Assembly: GCA_903813345.2 (NCBI GenBank)
Contig: CAIIXF020000011.1
Location: 27,458,166 to 27,522,165, forward strand
DNA length: 64,000 nt
Origin: Owenia fusiformis
Lineage: Eukaryota; Annelida; Polychaeta; Sabellida; Oweniidae
Direction of reading: 5' to 3'
Shown: positions 1 through 11,904 of the stretch, one piece after another
How the letters are laid out: every line of letters begins with the position of its first letter
How positions within the stretch are numbered: position 1 is the stretch's first letter
Translations under genes and position numbers: made by a program
Notes under the pieces: generated by a model
What the model was told of the DNA's origin: nothing
Seen by the model: the letters and a program-made list of their open reading frames with translations, nothing else
Databases searched by the model: none

Positions 1-436
1 TAGCGCATAGTCATTAATCCTGATAGCGGATAGTCATTTATCATTAACGTGTTCATATTTAATTTCATTATTTCAATTCAATTTGATACCCTAGTAACAC
101 GTATAATCTAGCGTTCTTTAATGACTAAAATGCATACTAGTATACGACCTGAAAGCCCTGTCTAAATCTACAAAATAATGTTTACTTTATTTGGATTAAA
201 TAACAATTGATGACACTTCAAAGCATCAACAGGCGGCCTTTTTAGCATTATTTTCACTGTTTGTAACGTAAATGTACATGAGATCGGGACATAGTATGTC
301 TGTATAATCAGCTTACTCTCTCGCTCCCTGTACTATTGAGCAAAACGATATTATTTACATTTTTGAGTCGAAATACTCAAAAGCGACGTGGTCGAAAGCC
401 AAAAAATTCGCGCATGCGCTATCGAGGTAGGGTAGT
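1..436. other. Intergenic, no gene seen
   Basis: AT-rich DNA with no open frame resembling a known protein. A GCGCATGCGC-like motif lies near 411-420, just before the 90-bp satellite. Confidence 0.5.
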
Positions 437-1262
437 GTGACTCTGTATAGCCGATTAGTGACGAATGTATGCGTATATGAGCACTTGGCAATTAACATAT
501 CCCTCTTTAAGTTCTTAGTAATGAATTTGTCCCTGTATAGGCGTTTAGTAATGAATGTATACATGTATGACCACTTGGCAATGAACATGTCCATCTGCAA
601 GTTCTTAGTAATGAATTTATCCCTGTATAGACGCTTAGTAATGAATGTATACGTGTATGACCACTTGGCAATGAACATATCCATCTAGAAGTTCTTAGTA
701 ATGAATTTGTCCCTGTATAGACGCTTAGTAATGAATGTATACGTGTATGACCACTTGGCAATGAACATATCCATCTAGAAGTTCTTAGTAATGAATTTGT
801 CCCTGTATAGGCGTTTAGTAATGAATGTATACGTGTATGACCACTTGGCAATGAACATATCCATCTAGAAATTCTTAGTAATGAATTTATCCCTGTATAG
901 ACGCTTAGTAATGAATGTATACGTGTATGACCACTTGGCAATGAACATAACCACCTAGAAGTTCTTAGTAATGAATTTGTCCCTGTATAGACGCTTAGTA
1001 ATGAATGTATACGTGTATGACCACTTGGCAATGAACATATCCATCTAAAAGTTCTTAGTAATGAATTTGTCCCTGTATAGGCGTTTAGTAATGAATGTAT
1101 ACTTGTATGACCACTTGGCAATAACATATCCCTCAATGAATTTGTCCCTGTATAGACGCTTGGTAATAAATGTATACGTGCATAACCACTTGTTAATGAA
1201 CATATCTCCCTTAAAGTGCTGAGTTATGAACATGTCTCTAACGTATCACTGTATAACCGCTT
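437..1262. repeat. 90-bp satellite array
   Basis: A direct tandem array with a 90-bp period: the motif CGCTTAGTAATGAATGTAT (or GCGTTTAGTA variants) recurs at 541, 631, 721, 811, 901, 991 and 1081. Units contain GACCACTTGGCAATGAACAT and CCCTGTATAG. The period is a multiple of three, so long spurious open frames appear on both strands. The same units occur inside intron 14 of the STRA6-like gene (31861-31970 and 33690-33780), which ties this array to the segmental duplication. Confidence 0.92.
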
Positions 1263-2960
1263 TTTTAAATAATATATATATTTATTATCATTATTTTTTA
1301 TTTACAATCTACAATACATCACAATTCACACACATAAACACAATTTTGGGTACTTTGAGAAGTTGAAAGAGCTACCTCGTAATAGCAGAACTATAAAAAT
1401 ACAATAATTGGAACATGTTTGTAGAACATAATCATAGCATACAGGTACATAAAAATGTAAAAATACAATACGGTAATATAATACAAGTAGGTACAATACA
1501 GTTTTTTGTTAAAATCGTATCTCTAATTTGCTAAGAATAGAATTCCATTTTCTAATAAAGAGTGGCCTAGTCTGATTTTCTGTTGATATTCTTAATTCGT
1601 TTTTTATTTTGTTTTTTTATGATATTTTTAAAACCGATTATGTTGATAATCGAGTTACCCACTTTAGAGGAGTGAATGTAATTTTTGCGTAGAGTAGGCA
1701 ATAGTTTAGTACAGATTTATTGTCATTTTCTGGATTATTTGTGATGCCTAGTAGTATTTCTCTATTGTTTAAATGAATGTTATTGACAAACATTGACATG
1801 TCATTCTAGAAGTTCACAACAGTTGGGCAATCTATGTAAGAATGAAGAGTATCGTCAATTTGGCCAAGGTTTCCTTTATCGCATAAGTTTGATGCAGATA
1901 TTTTTTTATTAAACAAAAATAGATTGCATGGTGTGAGGTTTAATAGGAGTTTATATTGAAAGCTTTGTATTTTTGGCTCACGGACTCCTTCAAAGCGTAA
2001 TCTAAAAGTTGATTTCCATTCCTGTTCGGAGAGATTGTATTTTTCGTTGAAATATTGTTTGTATTGTCTGTTTGTTCTTTCAAAGGGTCTTTTATTATAT
2101 ACCAGTATATTTGTTTTGTGGTGGTGTGTTTTATATTTATTGTTTTTTTACTTGAATGTCATTTGCTTCTAGAATTTTAATATTTTCCTTTTCATTTCGC
2201 AAAAGCGTTTTCCAATTTGTTGGGATTGCATGAATTATGCCATAATACGTTACGAAAGGCGTAGTGATATTGTACTTATGAATGAAATCTTCGTATCCTA
2301 TTAGTTCTCCATTTTATTTTATAAGGTTTTTAATTTTATACGCCTCGGGTTTTCCAATTAGTGTAATTTACTGTTTTGTTATTTATTGGTAACTATTTAT
2401 TGTTCCAAATGGTTTCATTGCTTATTGTAGTTTTATCATAGGGTCCATCATTGTGAACTTTGCTCCAGGTTTTCATAATTGAGAGATAAAAAGGTGGAAA
2501 ATTATTAATGGCGTCATTTTTAAATTTTGCTTGAAATATTTCTTTCGAGTCGAGATTAGGCAATAATTTCCATTGGGCCCCGTCGTTATTATATAATCGC
2601 TTCACCCATTATACTGTAACTCTTTTGTCTATCTGTGAATCAAAATGATGGTTTTGATTCCTCCATTTTCTATTTCTCCTATTGTCGTATAATTGCTGAT
2701 CAGGGGTGGTTTTCCATTTCACATAAAAGAATTAATAAGGTTTTACACTTGTTCAATGATATTGTTTGGAACGAGAATAGTTGATGCAAGGTATGTTAGT
2801 TTTGATATTGCAAGGGCTTAAGATTATTGTATTTTTTCCAATCAGCAGGCTTAAGTTTCTCCAGTTCCAGTTCTCTATTTTTTTAACTTTCTTTCAGATG
2901 CATAATATTAACAAGGTTATCCAACATAGCAATATAATAAGTTGCAAACTCATTTAGGTG
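1263..2960 (-). mobile_element. L1/Tx1-like LINE fragment (ORF2 3' part, decayed)
   Basis: Reading the minus strand in pieces gives typical LINE ORF2 C-terminal blocks. One at about 2700-2800 has KLTYLASTILVPNN followed by FMWNGK. One at 2640-2690 has IGEIENGGIK. The 2393-2605 block contains AQWKLLPN and ETIWNNK. At 1800-2030 there is FQYKLLLNLTPCN, then CDKGN, TLHSYIDCP and VNF. The order is that of the region after the RT domain in L1/Tx1-type elements. Frameshifts and stops separate the blocks, so it is dead. The T-run at 1261-1266 would be the A-tail of a minus-strand insertion. The 11-bp repeat TATAACCGCTT occurs at 1252-1262 and 5912-5922 and could be a target-site duplication for the whole 1263-5911 block, although the satellite context also contains similar words. 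Confidence 0.75.
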
Positions 2961-3150
2961 CATAGACATGTAAAATGCTTAGTATTAACTTAAGTACACT
3001 TATTACACATATAAAAATATCGTTCTTACTCTGAAAGACATGAACAAACAAAGTATTAACAAGGCTACCTCTGTCACCAAACATAACAATTTAATAAGTT
3101 GCAAACTCATTCAGGTGCATAGACATGTAAATGCTTAGTATTAACTCAGG
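2880..3150. repeat. Short tandem units (about 110 bp)
   Basis: Two to three imperfect copies carry AATAAGTTGCAAACTCATT and GGTGCATAGACATGTAAA followed by TGCTTAGTATTAAC. Related units recur at 5650-5910, so they bracket the GC-skewed repeat block between them. Confidence 0.7.
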
Positions 3151-3159
3151 GTAATCCTG

Positions 3160-5645
3160 TTGCACTGGGAGTAGTAATTATAAGTTCAGGCCCGTAAGAC
3201 ACTTTTCTCCAAGGGGGGTGCGGTTTTTTGCTTAAGAGAATATATAATTGTCATTTTTTTGCCGCGTAAATCAAATCGCGTAAGACAGAGGGGGGGTCAG
3301 TTACTCCCTGTATTGGTTTGGAATTAACAAATGCATGCAACTTCCAAACGTTCCACTTGTTTTGTGGGGGTGTGAGGAGTTGTCCACTCCCCTTAGAAAA
3401 TGTTATAGTTTAAAGATGCTATTTGGTGCTTTCTGGGCACTTTCAAAGTGTAAGTTTCTAAGAAGTACGCCACCACCACGGGAATAAGAGTTGAGTGAAT
3501 AAAAAACTGAGCATTCAGGGGGGTCTGGGGGTTGTCCCCCAAGAAAATTTTGAAATTTGGTTGTATTTGGAGCGAATTTGCAACCATCTGGTACGCCTGT
3601 GCGTTATGAGTCAATAAGAAAAATGTGAATTTTTTTCAAATTCTTTTGGGGGTGTCAAAGAGGATGAGAGCGTAGCTAGCCCATTTTGCGAGTGTACGCC
3701 CGTATGATCGATTTCCCGGTTTTATCAAAATTAACAAAACGATGGTTCCATAAAATAGGAAGATCCCGGGTGTTCAGAAGATAGAGGACACACTAAACAC
3801 TCTTAATTCAATGAAGGAAATATGTATTGTTTGGTCATTTTGACATAGCTTTTTAAAGGGATTGAATTAACTGTATTAACAGATAATGAAATATTATTAT
3901 TTTTTCTGTGTTTGTTTTTATCTAGCTCACAAGATGATTAACAATAAAAGAACAGTTACAAGACCGTCTCAACTCCATTTCGGATCTTAACAACCTGTAT
4001 GTGATTCTATAGAATAAATTCTATCTTTCTGTTTTTTTGCATTTGCCAACATGTCAATAACAGTATCAATGTTTATATCCTGTTCCCTATGGATATGTAT
4101 CATGGCCAAGGAAGAAAGTCTTTCCTCGTTCATTGTGGAACGCAAGTATGACTTAATGCGTTTCAAACTGCTAAAAACTCAACTGAAACGAAATAAAATT
4201 CTCTAAATATCAGTAGCTAACTGATTCAAAACAAAGAAAATGAAATAATCGAGAACTTTTTATTTATTAACACGAGTCTTCATAGATCTCCTATCGATTT
4301 CTATCTCTTGGTAAAACATTTATTTTTCATCACAATTAATCAGGTAAATTTCATTTTCCCTTAAAATTTGAGAGTACGCCTGGGCGTACTTGGCGTACAC
4401 GTAGCTACGCCACTACTTCAGAAGTGGGGTGGGGTGCCAGTAGGGGAGTGAGGGGTTGTCCCCTAGAAACATTGACCATATCAAGGTGCTATTTGATGAT
4501 GTCTGGGCACTTAAAAAATATCTGAGACAATACATGAAATTCAGAATATTTTCTTTTGTTTTGTGGGGGATGTGAGGGGTGGCTAACTCTCCTAGAAAAT
4601 TTTACAATTTAAAGATGATATTTGGTGCTTCTGGGCACTTTTAAAGTGTATTAGTCAATAAAAACATTGAAAAACAATCACAATTTTTTTCAAATTTTGG
4701 GGTTGTCAAAGGGGGGAGGGGTGCCAGAGGGGGAGGTGGGACTGGGGTGCCAGAGGGGGAGCAAGTGTTTGTCCCCCATATCAAAATTTACAATATCAAG
4801 GTGCTATTCGATGAAGTTTGGGCACTTAAAAAGTGTCTGTGCCTAAAAGTTCCTATTTCCCAAGAAAATTTTACAATTTTAAGATGCTATTTGGTGCTTT
4901 CTGGGCACTTTCAAAGGGTATGAGCCTCTGCCAGAGGGGGAGGTGGAGTGGGGATGCCAGAGGGCGAGTAAGTGTTAGTCTTCCAGAATCATTAACTTTA
5001 TCAAGGAGCTATTTGAAGATGTCTGGGCAATTTAAAAGTGTCTGAGACAATACATAAAACAAATTCAAAACGTTTCCATTGTTTTGTTTGGGTTGTGAGG
5101 GGTGAACCACTCCCACTAGAAAATTTTACAATTTTACGACGCTATTTGGTGCTTTCTGGGCACTTTCAAAGTGTATGTGTCAATTAAAGAATTTGAGAAA
5201 ATCACAATTTTTTTTGGGGGGGGGATCAAGGGGGGGGGGGGGCGCCATGCGGCCAGAGGGGGGGGTTATGCAAGTGCAAGATGCAAGAGGGGGAGTAAGT
5301 CCCCCAGAAACACTAACTATATCAAGGAGCTATTTGATGATATCTGGGCACTTTAAAAGTGTCTGAGACAAAACTCTAAAATAAATTTAGAACTTTTCCA
5401 TTGTTTTATGGGGGGGTGTGAGGGGTGGCCAATACCCCTAGAAAATTTTACAATTTTAAGATGCTATTTGGTGCTTTCTGGGTACTTTCAAAGTGCATGA
5501 GTCAATGAAAAAAAATTACAAAAAAAATATTTTTCAAAAAAAAAAAAATTCAAATTTTTTTTTTTTTGAAAAATATTTCAAATTTATTTTGGGGGGTGAC
5601 AAAGGGGGGTGCGGTCGCACCCATCGCACCCCCCCCCCATCTGAC
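3160..5645. repeat. GC-skewed imperfect tandem repeats (about 250-320 bp)
   Basis: The word GTGCTTTCTGGGCACTTTC recurs (with changes) near 3426, 4627, 4894, 5148 and 5469. Each copy is preceded by AAATTTTACAATTT and followed by G-rich stretches such as GGTGCCAGAGGGGGAG. The G tracts create glycine-rich spurious frames. About 3700-4400 is a non-repeated spacer with no recognisable gene. A 26-bp A/T foldback occurs near 5525-5580. Confidence 0.75.
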
Positions 5646-5930
5646 GGCCCTGAAGTTGCTTACATTTCTCAGATGCATGGACATCTAAAGTGCATGGTAT
5701 TAACAAGGGACAGTTTATAGCTAACTCAATAAAATATACAGTATTAAAAAACAAAGGGATCCTCTATCACACAAAGAGCAGTATACTAAATTGTTAACTC
5801 GTTCAGATGCACGGACATGAAAATGCATGTTATTAACAAGGATACTACTGGGTACGGGCAACGCAAAGAGTAATATAATACGTTGCAAATTCATTCAGAT
5901 GCACGAGAAATTATAACCGCTTAGTAATGT
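5646..5930. repeat. Short tandem units related to 2880-3150
   Basis: Copies of CAGATGCATGGACAT, GTATTAACAAG and ATAATACGTTGCAAATTCATT, related to the units at 2880-3150. It ends where satellite sequence resumes (TTATAACCGCTTAGTAATG at 5911). Confidence 0.65.
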
Positions 5931-6063
5931 GACGAAACACATTGATGATGTTCATATATTGTTATATAAATACGCTTTTATCTAGAAATCAAATATTACT
6001 TATATAATGATGTATTTATTTATACTTCCATTATTATTTACACATGTTTTATATTTCTTTCAG

Positions 6064-7848
6064 ACGCTGGTTGTTCATCTTCACATATTACATGTTTTTC
6101 TACAACGTCTTCTTGGGATTGTTTTCTGCTCTGAAGCGGATATTGTTTTCAGTATTGTTCGGGACCCTCTTCATGAGTAGAATGGACATAGCTTCATTGT
6201 CTCGATTCTTTGAAAGAAAGGATCCGGGTGTGTTTACCATTTCGTTTTTGTTCAACTTTTTAAGGTTTGGCTTTAAGAGTCGCCTTTTTCGAGACATTTA
6301 ACATTACGAACCCCTGGGTAGATCCTTACGTTACTAGCCTCCCTAATTTATGACTACTAACAGATGTTGCATCACGGTCTATTTCGCCAAATAAATGAGT
6401 AATTTAAACATATGCAATAATGAACTGAGACTAAAAAAGAAGTAAATTGTCGTTCTTTCGTGATACGAATATATAGTCTGATAATATAACCTTATATGGG
6501 GTTGCTGAACAAGCCAAGCTAGGCACTGTGTCGATTAACCATGATCGAGGTCGTGAGTTCGAGACACATGGGCATCCTGCGATTATTCATTTAACTTTTC
6601 TGATATGTTTAGGTTTCTCGTCCTACCTTGGGCTCCTGTACGTTGAACATTGCCACAACCACCCCATTTTGGTGACATTCTGTAACATCCTCATCGACGA
6701 TCACAACCGGAAGTACCATAAAGGGAGATACGCCTCGAAAGCCATTAGAGGTATAAGCCAATTTCTGACATATTTAAAGGAATATTCCTTGCCAAACCAT
6801 CTCTCTCCTCATATGGTAGCTATAACCATATATATGCTTGCCATGTTTAGCAAAACAAGCAAAAATGTTTTGATATGGTCTTTGATCACTTAGAAATGTG
6901 ATGCTCAATTCCAGTAAGCTGCCATCTTTTAAAATTTCACACAGGAAGTGATGTCATCGACTCTCAACTTTGCATATAGCATTAGGTGAGGAGCTATTAA
7001 GAATACCAAAACCAGCTAAATATTCTTTTTCAACTTTGTATCTTATTTAATCCTTCTGAAAATCTCTTCTTTTATTCTAAGTTGACAAGCCCTGAAAATA
7101 TTTTTGCACAGAAAGTAATGATCACTTGTCTAGAAGTGATTTTGTGCTACTTTCCTATACTGTTATGGGCAAGGTTATAGAAGTTGAGAGTTGATGACAT
7201 CACTTCCTTCAAGAAATCTTAAAAGATGGCAGCTCACTGGAAATAAGCACTAGAATTCTAAATGATCAATATTGACCATATTCAAACATTTTCCCATGTT
7301 TTGCTAAATATGGAAACTGTATGATTATGGCTACCATATCAAGAGAGATAGGGTCTGGCAAGGAATATTCCTTTAAAGCGCTAGATACACTCAACAGTTT
7401 TTAACACAATGCCTGAAACAAGTGTGTACGGGAATTCTCTTACCTTTCTTGATAAACAGGCTAAGCCTGGGTTAACTTTTTTAATTTTCTTCCAGACGAG
7501 GACACTATTGATGTAAAGATAAAATGCCAACATGGTAAATACCGAGATTTCAAAGACCAGAAGTCATGGCGATCTTTCAAACGCGCTCAAATGCGCTGGC
7601 AATTAGTACTTACACTGATGCGTGCGCCGATTCTTCAATACAATCGGGAACAAGCGATAATTGCCGAAGCAGAATCCGAGAGAAGGCGCGAGATTGCAGA
7701 AAAAAGTGAATTAAACTTACAAAATGGAAGACAACATGGGTTCAATGATATGAAATACCAGCCAACGACAATTGCCAACCATCACACTATCTTGAATGTA
7801 GGGGACTTGGACAACGTTGATTCTCACAAAATGAACGTCTATATCTAA
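6064..7848 (+). pseudogene. STRA6-like 3' partial copy (three exons)
   Basis: Exons 6064-6227, 6613-6750 and 7496-7848 correspond one to one to exons 15-17 of the complete gene at 18498-35813, with identical lengths for the first two and conserved AG/GT borders and phases. The protein is nearly identical: two changes in the first exon and none seen in the second. The first exon holds RWLFIFTYYMFFYNVFLGLF and ends in the DPG motif typical of STRA6. No exons 1-14 are present upstream in the window; that space is satellite and LINE. A one-base deletion relative to copy B near 7841 gives a stop at 7846-7848, about 15 residues early. The second intron carries a 595-bp MITE. I read it as a 5'-truncated duplicate that is probably non-functional. 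An alternative is a terminal part of a gene beginning outside the window. Confidence 0.85.
6778..7372 (+). mobile_element. TTAA-flanked MITE, copy 1
   Basis: Terminal inverted repeat AGGAATATTCCTTGCCA on the left and its complement TGGCAAGGAATATTCCT on the right. TTAA lies on each side (6774-6777 and 7373-7376). Copy B has the uninterrupted site ACATATTTAAAGCGC at about 35290. The interior also folds back: GTGATGTCATCGACTCTCAA near 6948 against TTGAGAGTTGATGACATCAC near 7185. There is no coding frame. The TTAA duplication suggests mobilisation by a piggyBac-type transposase (family knowledge). Confidence 0.9.
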
Positions 7849-8224
7849 CCCACATGATACTCAAAAGGAACAAATTACATTCCTCTAAACTTACCTCAAA
7901 GGAATGTATTTTGTATTTTTATATGATGTTTTAATCGGAATTTAGTTAATGCTCATTATATATAATATGATTCAACCATCGTTTGTTATGCAACGTATAT
8001 TTTAAAAACGAGGATAAGATACAGGGTAATATGGACATAAAGAATTACGTAGTATGTTTTCAAAGAAATTTTAAAATTGTACTTATTTGACGTACTATTT
8101 TAGTACTCGGCATATCTACTTGTATAATAAGGAACTTTCTTCTCGGAGTAAAACCGAAACATTCCGTTGATATCTCTACGAAGGAAGAAGTCTCTAAATA
8201 GTACACCTTAGAAGGGAAGAGTAA

Positions 8225-9310
8225 ATTGTGAGGTTTTAGGCTTTTTGATTGATAACATTTATGTTTGGAAATACTGTTTTACGTCAAAATATAGGAATAC
8301 CAATGGGGACAGATTGTGGTCCTCTCTTGGCAGACCTTTTTCTATTCTCGTATGAATATAAGTTTTTGCAAAAGATGATGAAAGATAAGACAAAATTCCA
8401 CATAGCTAAACTTTTTAATAAAACATATAGGTATATAAATGACCTGTTGAGTTCGGGCAACCCTGGATTTGAAGATTTTGTAAATGAGATATACCCTTCC
8501 GAGTTAAATAAGACCAATGAATCGAACATGAATGCGCCTTATCTTGACCTTCTCATTAACACTGAACAAGACAACAGTATATATTTTAAGTTGTATGATA
8601 AACGAGATGATTTCAACTTTGATATTGTGAATTTTCCCCATTTAGACAGTGATATTCCATTAATCCCAGCATATGGGGTCTATGTATCCCAGCTTATTAG
8701 GTATGGCAGGGCATGCTCAATATAATGTAGGAATTGTTTAAGACATTAGCGCTGAACTCACAATCTTTTCACTTGGCACCTTTTGAGGTGGATCCCGGCT
8801 ATGGCATTAATGGTTGAGAAATAGGGATTGAAACCAGCCATAGTTTTCTCCTGATGACCATTGTGAATTATTGTGTTTCATGGATTATGGCGTCGGCTTT
8901 TGTGAATGGATGTTGACCCTTTGAAACGCCTATGGACTTGGAGACTGGATTTTATCTATCCCACATCATTTGAGACTGAATGCTCTCTCTTGTATGAGTA
9001 CTTGTATCTACAACTATTTTTGATGTTATGAGTATTGGCTATCAATTTCTAATTTTTTCTTCAACATGTATTGTAATGACTGCAGTATTAATGAAATGGC
9101 CCTTGGTGTTCTGGTCTTGGATCGTCACATCGGCTCTTGAATGGTGGGGGGAAGGGGGTATTAGACATTGTTTCTTTTCACGTTACATCATGGTTTTGGG
9201 ATATATGGGGTTTGTTTTTCTTGACTGGTATGCACTTAGAGTTTGCTTTTTCTTCCTAAGTTCCATTACAACTTTTGGTCCTTTCCCTTTGGCACATGTG
9301 CTTAGATATT
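8225..9310 (+). mobile_element. Retroelement fragment inserted in copy A
   Basis: The stretch has no counterpart in copy B, whose homology resumes at about 9312/36930. It carries an open frame at 8249-8725 similar to a reverse transcriptase, followed by about 580 bp with a hydrophobic open frame (9028-9342) that I do not recognise. Confidence 0.65.
8249..8725 (+). pseudogene. Reverse-transcriptase fragment, catalytic box altered
   Basis: A 158-residue open frame. Residues 17-33 read IGIPMGTDCGPLLADLF, the RT block before the catalytic box in a widespread metazoan retroelement group, possibly Penelope-like. Residues 62-65 read YIND where YIDD is expected, so one of the two catalytic aspartates is Asn. 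Further on come YLDLLI, KLYDKRDDFNFDIVNFPHLD and PAYGVYVSQLIRYGRACS, all typical of this group. The fingers and first palm aspartate block upstream, and any endonuclease downstream, are missing. It is a truncated, inactive copy. The exact family is uncertain. Confidence 0.75.
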
Positions 9311-9771
9311 GCAATACAACAAATACTTACAATGTACATTAACAAATAATAATTGTCATTTTATTTTAACATTTCTTATAGCGTCTGTATAATATTGGTG
9401 TCTACATGATATATCCGCATCTGTATTATTTAAACATGTGATAATTAAATGTCTATATGTTCTTGACTAAAATAAATATATATTAAAAAAATTTAGTCTG
9501 TATAGTAATGTCTTTATAACAAACATTTACAAGTACTTATCTTTCTTTTTTCAATGTCTTATCTATTAAATACACTATCGTATCCACATGAACTAATAAC
9601 CGTTTATGTATCAACAATCTATCGTCTTCTAATCAATAAACTGAATCAATCAATTCAAGTCACATCGGCAACAAGGATGTACTTATTTCTCTCTGCTAGA
9701 TACACTAACGTCAGTACACTCGTTGTCTGTGCTCCATTAACACTCAGTAAAAATTCATGTACAATAAAATG

Positions 9772-10428
9772 TTATATTTTAGTAAATTTTTGACGATTCT
9801 CTGGTGGAACTTCTCTGCCCTTTGTTCTATCAAGATAGCCAGAAATTGTGTTAACATCAATTTTCGAGCCCTGTATTCTGCTCACCTTTGTTTTTGGAGT
9901 TTGTTTCGCTTTGACTCACTACAAAGCTTTGTGTGTTCGTTTGTCTTCTGTATGCTGTTTTCTTTTTACAAAATAACTCTAGCAGCGAATCACGAAATTT
10001 TTTTCCACTCAGGCAGCACATGACGAACAAAGTAATGAAGGGGATGAATGAAGCGACGGTCGCATCAACCCAAGGCCAAAAGGTTCGATAAAATTCCTCA
10101 AATCCCTTCAAGTAGGCGTAATTGAATTGGATTTCCTAAAAGAGGCTAGTGAAATTTTGCTGTCTCACTGTAAAGAACCAATGATAGCCCATGAGATCAA
10201 CCCAACGATGAAAAATGTAACAAGGCATATAACAATCATAGTTTCCCTCTTGGTACAGATCGACTTTGCTCTCAGGGGCAAGTAGACGAAGATGATTCTA
10301 TCAATTGTAACACAGACCAACATCCAGGCAGATAGGTCAATAAACATATAGGTGGAAAACACATGGATTTTGCATGTCCATTCATGTGTGGCCCTGATAT
10401 CATAAGTGAACATGTTACGAGACCAGGC
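9772..10428 (-). pseudogene. GPCR pseudogene (deleted, truncated)
   Basis: It matches the C-terminal two thirds of the intact receptor at 37454-38800. The block 10165-10413 encodes the TM3-TM4 region with DRI in place of DRV. The block 9857-10111 joins the start of TM5 (IPFITLFV) directly to the tail after TM7 (CLSGKKFRDS). That join is a 285-bp in-frame deletion whose ends in copy B are two GACGAA words (37703 and 37988). A frameshift near 10112-10165 separates the blocks, and TM1, TM2 and the N-terminus are absent because the duplication stops at about 10428. It cannot make a seven-helix receptor. Confidence 0.93.
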
Positions 10429-11304
10429 AAAGCATTTTCACTAAGAGTTCTTACTTCAGACATTTAACTGAAACTGTGGACCCCTGACCGCCATTGGATT
10501 CAACAGTTCCTTTGGTTTGGAAAAATTGTTTGATTTGGATTTCATAACAGAAAGCTCAATGCAACCATTTATTAAAGTTTCAACAATTAGTACTGGGGGC
10601 CATTCAACGATCATCGACCAGTGTCAAAATATATTTAAGTTTGGATATTTCATCAAGACTAACATATATTTTTATTATCTACAAAGAAACCCCCTGGATG
10701 AACATTATTTTAGCTGATATTCCCCTTGAAACGTGATGGATCTTAAAAATCTATAGGTGGGACTCCCTTTATAGAAGCATTGAACTGAATTTACACTTCT
10801 CAATGCTGAAATTGATAGTTTTTCCATACATTTTAAGAAAATAGGTATGTCAAAGAAGATGTTAACCCAAATATTGACCTGATAGCTCAGAAAAAAAAAT
10901 TGAATATTCTCTCTTCAGTCCTTGTTGTTCCTTTAACGCACATTCCCTAAAAGCAACGTAATTCAGTGCAATGTCTACTGAGAAAGATATTAGTGCCATG
11001 GCACTAATAATCTTGTTTTTCTCACTAGTATCAGATTCAGCTGACACAAGCTGTACATTAACAGTTAAATGTGAAGTATTGCATTTGTGAAATTTCAAGA
11101 CATAGGCTATAATACATTCATACAGGCTGATTTTGTCTTACATTCTTATGATCATAGTGGAATACATGTATAATAGTGCGATTAAACCGAATAACCAAAC
11201 CGAAAACTGAACCGAGGGATTCAAAACCAAACCAAATTGAAAATTTTGAAACAGTATGACCCCTATTTGTACTACATGCAATTTAATGAATATGTCTTGG
11301 TTAA
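10429..11304. other. Intergenic, no gene recognised
   Basis: AT-rich unique-looking DNA. A 78-residue minus-strand frame (10862-11098) resembles nothing I know and lacks splice or start context. Confidence 0.5.
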
Positions 11305-11904
11305 AGGAGTATTCCTTGCCAAACCATCTCTCTCCTCATATGGTAGCTATAACCATATATATGCTTGCCATGTTTAGCAAAACACGCAAAAATGTTTTGA
11401 TATGGTCAAATTTGATCACTTAGAAATGTGATGCTCAATTCCAGTAAGCTGTCATCTTTTAAAATTTCACCCAGGAAGTGATGTCATCGACTCTCAACTT
11501 TGCATATAGCATTAGGTGAGGAGCTATTAAGAATAACAAAACCAGCTAAATATTCTTTTTCAACTTTGTATCTTATTTAATCCTTCTGAAAATCTCTTCT
11601 TTTATTTTAAGTTGACAAGCCCTGAAAATATTTTTGCACAGAAAGTAATGATCACTTGTCTAGAAGTGATTTTGTGCTACTTTCCTATACTGTTATGGGC
11701 AAGGTTATAGAAGTTGAGAGTTGATGACATCACTTCCTGCATGAAATCTTAAAAGATGGCAGCTCACTGGAAATAAGCACTAGATTTTTAAATGATCAAT
11801 ATTGACCATATTAAAACATTTTCCCATGTTTTGCTAAATATGGAAACTATATATGATTATAGCTACCATATCAAGAGAGAAAGGGTCTGGCAGGGAATAT
11901 TCCT
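11305..11904 (+). mobile_element. TTAA-flanked MITE, copy 2
   Basis: About 95% similar by eye to the element at 6778-7372, in the same orientation, with ends AGGAGTATTCCTTGCCA and TGGCAGGGAATATTCCT. It is flanked by TTAA at 11301-11304 and 11905-11908. 600 bp, no coding frame. Confidence 0.9.

Larger units (their letters stand above)
5930..10428 (+). repeat. Segmental duplication, copy A
   Basis: Matches 33770-38388 in the same orientation, from AAACACATTGATGATGTTCATAT at the left to TGAACATGTTACGAGACCA at the right. It covers the last three STRA6-like exons with introns, the intergenic spacer and most of the GPCR. Copy A lacks the LINE at 34221-34885 but carries a TTAA MITE and a reverse-transcriptase fragment that copy B lacks. 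Confidence 0.92.

Noticed and set aside
507-1136. 209-residue open frame with repeats of SLPSGHTRIHSLL
   Set aside because: It is the 90-bp satellite read in one frame; the period is divisible by three, and other frames are open too.
437-1262. Regular repeats as a CRISPR array
   Set aside because: Units are contiguous 90-bp satellites without unique spacers, in a eukaryote.
5171-5366. Glycine-rich open frames
   Set aside because: G-run tandem repeats, no start context or homology.
9028-9342. 104-residue hydrophobic frame after the reverse-transcriptase fragment
   Set aside because: Part of the inserted retroelement and not recognised; no independent support as a gene.
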